From Bacteroidota bacterium (GTDB lineage Bacteria > Bacteroidota > Bacteroidia > Bacteroidales > VadinHA17), in assembly GCA_015222065.1 (NCBI GenBank), contig JADFUQ010000131.1, forward strand, positions 1-5,050: a stretch of DNA of 5,050 nt, written 5' to 3'. Below the pieces are notes generated by a model. That model made no database searches. It was not told where the DNA came from and worked only from the letters and a program-made list of their open reading frames with translations. Of the stretch, positions 1 through 5,050 are shown in pieces; the first letter of the stretch is position 1; every line of letters begins with the position of its first letter. A program made the translations under genes and the position numbers.

Positions 1-1434
1 GCCGTGTATATCCGTGTAGTCCTGACGTGCTTCTTCTTCCGAAACATTAAAAATGTATGGAAGAAAATATTCTTCTTCTTTTTTTGTTAATCGTTGTGGA
101 GCTATAACAAGCGGACGGGTGATATATCTGGAAGAAACGCCCCAATAAATTGGAGCTACCCTTGGTATTGTCACCCTTTTATATTTAAAAACTTCATCTA
201 AAGCTACAAAAGCATTAAACAAACCTTTTGCAGAACCTTTACCTGCCCAGTTCTCACATAGTTTGTGCAATAGTTGTAATGTTGGGATTAATCCATCATC
301 AGGGGGAGGATCAGCCAAGTGGTTTACTATCATACCGATTAATTTATCTGTGGCATCTAAGCGCTCATAACCTCTGTCATAAGACACCCTGAAATTTATG
401 AAGACTGTATTTATTGATTCATTGTTCAAAGGTTTCAGGCTCCTCAAAATCTCCAGAGGATTAAACAATCCCCGTACCGGATAGTTACTAACAATCATCG
501 CTTGTATGCCCATGTCCTCAATAATAGATGTGTTTTGTCCTTTGAAATAGCAGTTATCAGGCAAATGGTTTTTAATATCCGTATTTTCTTCATCAGAGAA
601 CATTGAACCGGTTAAATGGATAGTTATTTCTTGTCCTGCCATTTTAGCCCCTTCCTTGAATGTATTCATTAAGGTTTGAACCCTTTCACCCATGCTAAGA
701 TCCTTGCAATGCACAGGGCCATTAGGGCCGGTATATTGCCAGTCTGACCAGCAAATACCGGATCCGGCATCATTGGTCTTGAAAAAGAAAGTATTTATTT
801 CCGGTACGTTTCTGATCAATTCAGCTACCATGTTTGCATACATATCCCGTGTTTCTTTCACACTGATGCAGGGGGCAAAAGCTTCCTGATTACTTCTTCT
901 GGGATGATCGACCCGTGGGCCCCGCATGTGAGGATAAACTTCGAAAAATTCCTCAGGAAGAAAATTTGGCTCGTAACACCAGAAAGCAGCTCCCAAACCG
1001 TATTCACGTAAAATTTCAGCCTTGTCTAAAAGAAGCTGGCGATTTTTCTTAACAAATTCTGCCGGTATAAAAGGAGCGATCCTGGGATCCGGAAAAAATT
1101 TGTAAGGTGTGGGATTATTGCTTGCATATTCGTGCCACGGACTTCCTCCTTCGGGTACATCATGAAACCCTTTGTCAGCTAATGTACTAACGTTGACCTC
1201 AACCCTGCCAAATGGTTTCAACCGGGCAGCCTGTTCAACCAGCTTACGAAATTCACCCAAGTCCCTGATCGGGGAATGAATCACAAAAACTCTTTCCTTT
1301 TTTTCCTCATTTACTAATAAGGTTGATTCTCCCTCCTTATTGCTATTTCCGGGTGCATAGCCCGCGTTTAAAACAAAAAACATGCAAAAAAATGCAGTCT
1401 TGATAAATCGATTTTTAAAACTGATTGTAACCAC
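1..1434 (-). CDS. Secreted glycoside-hydrolase-like protein, C-terminus beyond window
   Basis: The reverse strand is open from a GTG at 1434-1432 to base 1 without a stop, giving 478 residues with the C-terminus missing. An in-frame TAA lies two codons upstream, so GTG is the first credible start. It supplies a basic n-region (K7, R9, K12) and a hydrophobic stretch (13-24) that form a signal peptide, probably cut near residues 24-27. The later ATG at 1383-1381 would lose the basic region. The mature part has alternating strands and helices as in a TIM barrel. Segments that look conserved include AFWCYEP (about 150-156), a Pro-Cys pair at 188-189, and NDAGSGICWSDW (221-232), whose D222 and D231 could be acidic site residues. 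I recall similar uncharacterised glycosidase-like proteins from Bacteroidota and PVC bacteria, but no numbered GH family can be assigned and the substrate is unknown. Reading frame is sure; function is inference. Confidence 0.8.
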   Translation of the reverse strand, partial: MVTISFKNRFIKTAFFCMFFVLNAGYAPGNSNKEGESTLLVNEEKKERVFVIHSPIRDLGEFRKLVEQAARLKPFGRVEVNVSTLADKGFHDVPEGGSPWHEYASNNPTPYKFFPDPRIAPFIPAEFVKKNRQLLLDKAEILREYGLGAAFWCYEPNFLPEEFFEVYPHMRGPRVDHPRRSNQEAFAPCISVKETRDMYANMVAELIRNVPEINTFFFKTNDAGSGICWSDWQYTGPNGPVHCKDLSMGERVQTLMNTFKEGAKMAGQEITIHLTGSMFSDEENTDIKNHLPDNCYFKGQNTSIIEDMGIQAMIVSNYPVRGLFNPLEILRSLKPLNNESINTVFINFRVSYDRGYERLDATDKLIGMIVNHLADPPPDDGLIPTLQLLHKLCENWAGKGSAKGLFNAFVALDEVFKYKRVTIPRVAPIYWGVSSRYITRPLVIAPQRLTKKEEEYFLPYIFNVSEEEARQDYTDIHG

Positions 1435-1467
1435 GAATTATTTCTTTTAGATGAAACTTTATAACTA

Positions 1468-1497
1468 CAAATTAAGTTACGTTTTCTTATAAAACAA
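1468..1497 (-). promoter_or_regulatory. Candidate Bacteroidota-type promoter for the minus-strand gene
   Basis: Read on the minus strand, TTG (1497-1495) is followed after 19 bases by TTAATTTG (1475-1468). This differs at one position from the Bacteroidota -7 element TAnnTTTG, and the spacing fits the known TTTG/-33 arrangement. Transcription would begin near 1460 and leave a leader of roughly 25-30 bases before the GTG at 1434. The region is very A/T-rich, so chance matches are expected. Confidence 0.3.
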
Positions 1498-1541
1498 TAC
1501 TATTTAAACTTTTTTTCCTTTCTTTCAAATAATTTTTCGTA

Positions 1542-1561
1542 AATATCGAGAATTCGATATT
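1542..1561. promoter_or_regulatory. Perfect inverted repeat, possible operator in the divergent gap
   Basis: AATATCGA (1542-1549) and TCGATATT (1554-1561) are exact reverse complements separated by GAAT. The site sits near the middle of the gap between the two divergent genes, where a dimeric regulator could act on both. It lies just upstream of the candidate plus-strand promoter (1587-1614) and upstream of the candidate minus-strand promoter (1497-1468). No T-run follows on either strand, so it is not a typical terminator, and it lies outside any coding region. The regulator is not in the window. Confidence 0.4.
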
Positions 1562-1586
1562 AAATGGATGTATATGAAAAAGAAAG

Positions 1587-1614
1587 TTGATTATCTTTAT
1601 ATCGTGATTATAAT
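1587..1614 (+). promoter_or_regulatory. Candidate sigma-70-like promoter for the right-hand operon
   Basis: TTGATT (1587-1592) and a perfect TATAAT hexamer (1609-1614) are separated by 16 bases. Transcription would start near 1621, about 22 bases before the ATG at 1643. The overlapping TATCTTTA at 1592-1599 is a near match to the Bacteroidota -7 element TAnnTTTG but lacks a well-placed TTG upstream. In DNA this A/T-rich the match may be accidental. Confidence 0.35.
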
Positions 1615-1642
1615 TCTTGCAGCAGAACGGATTAATTATTAG

Positions 1643-2851
1643 ATGAAATTAATAAAGATTACTACCGGTACCCGAATCATTTTCTTAATCATGTTCTTAC
1701 AGTACATCTATCTCACTCCGGTATTGAGTTGCACTACCCCTGTTTTTCGTTACGCGCTGGAACGCTGGCCGGCATACTTATATACGGTAGAAGTTATATA
1801 CAGCGGAAATCTTAATGACGCCCAGAAACGTGCTCTTAATTATCTGAAAGCATCATCTGTAACCGGCATAAAAGCAAATTTGAAAGTTGTAGAAATTTCA
1901 GACATAAAAAATAAAAAAATCCGGAAAGAGGAATTACCTGTGATCCGTTTATTTTATCCAAAAGAATTTAACAAACATGGATTGGTTTGGCAAGGTGCAC
2001 TTTCAAATGAAAATGTCAGGAAACTGGTAGACTCCCCGGCTCGCAGGAAAGCAGTTCATCAAATTCAAAAAGGAGATGCCGTAGTATGGTTTTTCCTTGA
2101 TAGCGGGAAAAAGAGCGAGGATAATAAACTAGCCGGGTTATTAGAGAAACAGCTTAATCAGTTATCAGATGAATTAAAACTTTCATCTTTTGCAACTGAT
2201 GTTTCCGGTAAACCATTAGATATTAATATTCCCAATAACAAGGTGAAATTTTCGATGGTAAGAGTTTCGAACACCAATCCGGCAGAAGAGATTTTTGTTA
2301 AAATGCTGCTTGGTACTGAACCTGACCTTGCTTCTTTTCATGCCCCGTTAGCCTTCCCTGTTTTCGGAAGAGGACGTGTTCTATATGCCCTTGCAGGTAA
2401 GGGGATTAACTATAAACTTATCAAAACAGCTTGTAACGCTATTATTGGCTGGTGTTCATGTACTATTAAGGAAGATAATCCCGGTACCGACCTGCTTTTT
2501 ATGGCCGACTGGGAAAAAGCTATTGGCGATACTTCCTGGATTCAGGAAGAAATACCTGAAATAACCGGATTATCCGGTTTTATCCCTTCGGGAAATAAAA
2601 AAGAAGTTGCTGAGGTAATCGAAAAAGAGGAAGTAATAGAACCTGAAGCAAAGGAAACGACCGGAAGGAACATCACCGATACGATTATCAGGCAAATTGT
2701 TGTTGACAATGATGTTGAAAAACCGGAGGAGCCTATAAAAGGTAAAAGCGCTATCAGGCCATTGTGGAGAAATATATTAATTGTTATTGTCTTGCTTGTG
2801 ATTGCAGTGCTAATTGTGTCTTATATTTTAAAGAGAAAAGCGAACAAATGA
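1643..2851 (+). CDS. Conserved exported, membrane-anchored protein of an ABC exporter-like cassette
   Basis: A 402-residue protein of unknown function, first in the right-hand operon. The start is fixed by an in-frame TAG directly before the ATG. Residues 1-29 form a signal peptide ending in VLS before Cys30, a lipobox-like site suggesting a lipoprotein. The mature protein opens with TPVFRYALERW (32-42), a motif I recall from uncharacterised PVC-group proteins. Two alpha/beta segments follow (about 47-130 and 144-290); the second begins with AVVWFFLDSG (146-155), and a thioredoxin-like fold is possible but unproven. Conserved-looking blocks are FPVFGRGRVLYAL (238-250) and WCSC, ending in C271 and C273 before NPGTDLLFMADW (279-290). 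A Glu/Lys-rich linker (about 318-370) leads to a membrane helix at about 377-396 and a basic tail (KRKANK). It probably faces the periplasm as partner or substrate receptor of the permease encoded 4 bp downstream. Confidence 0.85.
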   Translation: MKLIKITTGTRIIFLIMFLQYIYLTPVLSCTTPVFRYALERWPAYLYTVEVIYSGNLNDAQKRALNYLKASSVTGIKANLKVVEISDIKNKKIRKEELPVIRLFYPKEFNKHGLVWQGALSNENVRKLVDSPARRKAVHQIQKGDAVVWFFLDSGKKSEDNKLAGLLEKQLNQLSDELKLSSFATDVSGKPLDINIPNNKVKFSMVRVSNTNPAEEIFVKMLLGTEPDLASFHAPLAFPVFGRGRVLYALAGKGINYKLIKTACNAIIGWCSCTIKEDNPGTDLLFMADWEKAIGDTSWIQEEIPEITGLSGFIPSGNKKEVAEVIEKEEVIEPEAKETTGRNITDTIIRQIVVDNDVEKPEEPIKGKSAIRPLWRNILIVIVLLVIAVLIVSYILKRKANK

Positions 2852-2855
2852 ACAA

Positions 2856-4118
2856 ATGAACATAAACACACTGGTAATTAAAGAGATAAAACGCCGTAAG
2901 CTCAATTTCTTTTTGGGACTTCTATCCGTTGTATTTGCAGTTACAACAGTTACAGGTGCATTGACAATGTTACAGGTGCATGACCTTAAAACCAATGAGA
3001 TAATAACTGAAAAAGAAGCGGAAACACGTGAACGAATGACTCTGCTGGAAGATGATTATCGTAAGATCATGAAAAAGCTGGGTTTCAACTTATTGATACT
3101 TCCGAAAGACCAGAACATCAGCGATTTGTTTGCCAATGATTTTGCTTCGAAACTTATGCCGGAGAGCTATGTTGACAGCCTTGCAGCTTCTCATAGTATG
3201 CTAATTCGTCACTTATTACCCAGTTTGCAGCAAAAAATTGAATGGCCGGAGAAACGCCGCACGGTTTTACTTATCGGAATAAGAGGCGAAGTGCCTTTCC
3301 TGTATAAAGATCCAAAAGAGCCTATGATGATTTCCGTTCAAAAAGGCACAATGATAATGGGATTTGAATTGCATGATAAACTGGGATTGGAACAAGGAGA
3401 TGAAGTAAAACTTTTGGGCAGAAAATTCAAAGTTGAGGAATGTAATGAACCACGTGGTAATAAGGATGATATTACTATCTGGATTAATCTGCAGGAAGCC
3501 CAGGAACTTTTGAATAAGCAGGGAAAGATAAACGCGATATTAGCATTGAAATGTTTTTGTTCGGGCGGCAATCAGGCACAGGTAAGAGAAGAAGTTCAAA
3601 GTGTACTCCCCGGAACACAGGTTATTGAAAAAGGAAGTAAAGTGCTTATCCGTGCTGAAGCAAGAGCCAGGGCAGCAAAAGAAGCACAAGATGCTATCGA
3701 AGCAGAAAAGATACATCGTAAAAAGCTTCGTAACGAACTGGAAAAATTTGCCGCAATTCTTGTACCGCTGGTACTTCTTTCAAGCGCCCTGTGGATTGCT
3801 TTTCTTTTTATCGGCAATGTTAGCGAAAGGAAAAGTGAAATTGGTATATTAAGGGCGGTTGGAGTGAAGGAGAAGTCTATAATGCGTCTTTTCCTTTTGA
3901 AGGCATTGCTGATTGGGATTTCCGGTGCAGTTATCGGCTATTTTCTGGGCTTGGGAATAGGATGTGCCTGGGGTGGGCTGTTTACTTTCAGCCTGTTCAA
4001 TTTATACTTTTTTTTGTTGGTATTATTATGTGCACCGCTTCTGTCGTTGCTTGCCGCGTATATTCCTGCTGTAATGGCAGCAAGACAGGACCCGGCTGAG
4101 GTTTTAAGAGAGGAATAG
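2856..4118 (+). CDS. MacB/LolC/FtsX-type ABC transporter permease
   Basis: This 420-residue protein has the FtsX/MacB layout: a short cytoplasmic N-terminus (IKEIKRRKLNF), TM1 at about 17-38, a large extracytoplasmic domain at about 40-298, then TM2 (about 299-320), TM3 (about 346-370) and TM4 (about 382-404). After TM2 comes ERKSEIGILRAVGVKEKSI (324-342), the typical coupling segment that contacts the ATPase. The end, IPAVMAARQDPAEVLREE (403-420), is also typical. The ATPase is a separate gene, as in LolCDE and FtsEX and unlike MacB itself. Such permeases pass ATP-driven movement to the periplasmic side. Unusual points are a Cys-X-Cys pair (C233, C235) in the outer domain and a charged, Ala-rich helix before TM2 (about 266-298). 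The start ATG lies 4 bp after the previous stop, without a Shine-Dalgarno sequence. The transported or remodelled substrate is unknown. Confidence 0.93.
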   Translation: MNINTLVIKEIKRRKLNFFLGLLSVVFAVTTVTGALTMLQVHDLKTNEIITEKEAETRERMTLLEDDYRKIMKKLGFNLLILPKDQNISDLFANDFASKLMPESYVDSLAASHSMLIRHLLPSLQQKIEWPEKRRTVLLIGIRGEVPFLYKDPKEPMMISVQKGTMIMGFELHDKLGLEQGDEVKLLGRKFKVEECNEPRGNKDDITIWINLQEAQELLNKQGKINAILALKCFCSGGNQAQVREEVQSVLPGTQVIEKGSKVLIRAEARARAAKEAQDAIEAEKIHRKKLRNELEKFAAILVPLVLLSSALWIAFLFIGNVSERKSEIGILRAVGVKEKSIMRLFLLKALLIGISGAVIGYFLGLGIGCAWGGLFTFSLFNLYFFLLVLLCAPLLSLLAAYIPAVMAARQDPAEVLREE

Positions 4119-4130
4119 GAATGCAAATTA

Positions 4131-4149
4131 TAAATTAAAAATTAAAAAT
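4131..4149. repeat. Short A/T-rich tandem repeat in the permease-ATPase gap
   Basis: The heptamer ATTAAAA occurs twice in tandem (4134-4140 and 4141-4147), next to an imperfect further unit (AAATTATA, 4125-4132). It lies in the 88-bp gap 4119-4206, the only sizeable gap in the operon. No convincing hairpin, terminator or promoter was found in that gap. The only open frames there are a few codons long (for example ATG 4150 to TGA 4179) and look meaningless. Confidence 0.4.
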
Positions 4150-4206
4150 ATGACACTATACAACAAAATACTAACTTGAAACTTAGAATTTAACGCTTAC
4201 TCAGAA

Positions 4207-4851
4207 ATGTTACACATAGAGAATATCTCAAAAAAATATACTACGGAAAATAAAATTATCCACGCTTTGGATAACATTTCACTGACAGTTGAAAAGGGTG
4301 AGTTTTTAGCAATACATGGTCCTAGTGGTTGTGGAAAAACGACACTACTGCTTACTACCGGGGGACTGCTGCATCCTGACGAAGGCAGGATATTAATTAA
4401 CAGTGAAAATATTTATGACCTGTCTGCTGAAAAAAGGGCTGTTTTCAGGGCAAGAAATATTGGTTTTGTTTTTCAACAATACCACCTTATTCCATACCTG
4501 ACCGTTCTTGAAAATGTTCAGGTCCCTGCATTAGCACAAAAAAATAATGTTCCTGAAAACAAAATATATGAACTAATTGAATCACTTGGACTAAAAGAAC
4601 GCCTGCAACATACACCGGCGGAGCTAAGCACCGGTGAAAAGCAACGTACAGCATTGGCACGGGCGCTCTTATATAATCCTAAAATTCTTCTGGCTGACGA
4701 AATTACCGGGAACCTTGATCAGGGAAATACGGATATTGTGATGAACTGCCTGTCCGGTTTTACTGAACGTGGTGGGACGATATTACTGGTTACTCACGAT
4801 AAAAATGCAAACGGACTGGCTCACAGAACAATATATATTGAGAAACAATGA
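4207..4851 (+). CDS. LolD/MacB-type ABC transporter ATP-binding protein
   Basis: A complete 214-residue nucleotide-binding subunit of the usual length for LolD/FtsE-like ATPases. The motifs appear in order: Walker A GPSGCGKTT (38-46, K44), Q-loop with Q90, signature LSTGEKQR (140-147), Walker B ILLADE (160-165) with catalytic E165, D-loop GNLD (168-171) and switch His197 in THD. All residues needed for ATP binding and hydrolysis are present, so it should power the FtsX-type permease encoded just upstream. Two family positions differ from consensus: the signature has T142 and E144 where LSGGQ is common, and I166 replaces the proline of the usual ADEPTGNLD. ATG 4207 is the first possible start after an in-frame TGA at 4177-4179. 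Its stop overlaps the next start as ATGA, so the downstream gene is probably translationally coupled. Substrate is unknown. Confidence 0.96.
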   Translation: MLHIENISKKYTTENKIIHALDNISLTVEKGEFLAIHGPSGCGKTTLLLTTGGLLHPDEGRILINSENIYDLSAEKRAVFRARNIGFVFQQYHLIPYLTVLENVQVPALAQKNNVPENKIYELIESLGLKERLQHTPAELSTGEKQRTALARALLYNPKILLADEITGNLDQGNTDIVMNCLSGFTERGGTILLVTHDKNANGLAHRTIYIEKQ

Positions 4852-5050
4852 AATTATTTGCAAGAAAGGTACTTTTAATTCTGATTCAGGTGATAATATC
4901 AACTCCGATTTTTGCTCACGACTGGCCCATGTGGCGCTATGATGCCGAAAGAACCGCTTCGAGTCCTGAACAACTGCCTGCTGAATTGTATTTGCAATGG
5001 ACAAGGCATTACAGTCCAAGGGAGATGGTTTGGGACGATCCGCTAAATCA
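4848..5050 (+). CDS. Exported PQQ-like beta-propeller protein, N-terminal fragment
   Basis: Only the first 67 residues and part of a codon are in the window. The ATG overlaps the ATPase stop (ATGA, 4848-4851), indicating the same operon. Residues 1-23 form a clear signal peptide: basic start (K2, R6, K7), hydrophobic core, and a cut after IFA. No lipobox cysteine is present. The mature start HDWPMWRYDAERT (24-36) matches the Trp-Pro-x-Trp/Phe-Arg opening common in PQQ-like (BamB-type) beta-propeller proteins, and VWDDPLN (61-67) agrees with relatives I recall from PVC bacteria. The propeller blades and any further domains lie beyond the edge. A periplasmic scaffold or ligand-binding role alongside the ABC complex is inference. 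Whether it binds PQQ cannot be judged, because most proteins with this fold do not. Confidence 0.8.
   Translation, partial: MKLFARKVLLILIQVIISTPIFAHDWPMWRYDAERTASSPEQLPAELYLQWTRHYSPREMVWDDPLN

Noticed and set aside
692..889. A 65-codon plus-strand open frame
   Set aside because: It lies wholly inside and antisense to the long minus-strand gene, which has a signal peptide and coherent protein-like sequence. The small frame has no recognisable features.
1542..1561. The intergenic palindrome as a transcription terminator
   Set aside because: Neither strand has a following T-run, the stem is A/T-rich, and both flanking genes are transcribed away from it.
2376..2564. A 62-codon plus-strand open frame in another phase
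   Set aside because: It is a shadow within the exported-protein gene, whose conserved FGRGR and CSC-NPG blocks span the same bases.
3338..4126. Several short open frames on both strands across the permease gene
   Set aside because: All overlap the well-supported FtsX-type permease, including its membrane helices and coupling segment, and none shows a start signal or domain.
4150..4179. A nine-codon open frame before the ATPase
   Set aside because: Too short to support, with no ribosome site and expected by chance in A/T-rich DNA.
4119..4206. Possible internal promoter or terminator in the 88-bp gap
   Set aside because: No stem-loop with a T-run, and no paired promoter boxes with acceptable spacing were found. 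It reads as plain A/T-rich spacer.
4783..5019. A 78-codon minus-strand open frame at the right end
   Set aside because: It is antisense to the ATPase C-terminus and to the propeller signal peptide and DWPMWR motif, both of which are convincing.

Overview
The window is AT-rich bacterial DNA with two divergent transcription units either side of a gap of about 208 bp (1435-1642). None of the starts has a convincing Shine-Dalgarno sequence, the one long gap inside the right-hand unit holds an A/T-rich tandem repeat, and the predicted exported proteins look like families shared by Bacteroidota and the Planctomycetes-Verrucomicrobia-Lentisphaerae (PVC) group. A Bacteroidota host is the best guess, with a PVC lineage or transfer from one as the alternative. 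This placement is inference, not a database result.

Left, minus strand (1-1434): the first 478 codons of a secreted protein that starts at a GTG and runs off the window edge. It resembles an uncharacterised glycoside-hydrolase-like TIM-barrel family. It was found by translating the reverse strand by hand, and no stop codon interrupts it.

Middle (1435-1642): the divergent control region. It contains a perfect 8-bp-arm inverted repeat (1542-1561) and a weak promoter candidate facing each way.

Right, plus strand (1643-5050): four genes in tight order. They are (1) a 402-residue exported protein with a lipobox-like cysteine, a conserved soluble domain and a C-terminal membrane anchor; (2) a 420-residue four-helix MacB/LolC/FtsX-type ABC permease, 4 bp downstream; (3) a 214-residue LolD/MacB-type ATPase, 88 bp further on; and (4) the start of an exported protein that looks like a PQQ-type beta-propeller, joined to the ATPase by an ATGA stop-start overlap. 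The permease and ATPase together form an ABC complex of the type VII (mechanotransmission) class, which usually works on substrates in the periplasm or outer membrane and does not pump solutes through the membrane. The flanking exported proteins are likely partners or clients.

The four-gene cassette is the most interesting item. Its layout recalls uncharacterised loci of PVC bacteria as I remember them. No function is established from the sequence, and both extracytoplasmic domains of genes 1 and 2 carry a Cys-X-Cys motif. No RNA genes, mobile elements, CRISPR arrays or clear terminators were seen.
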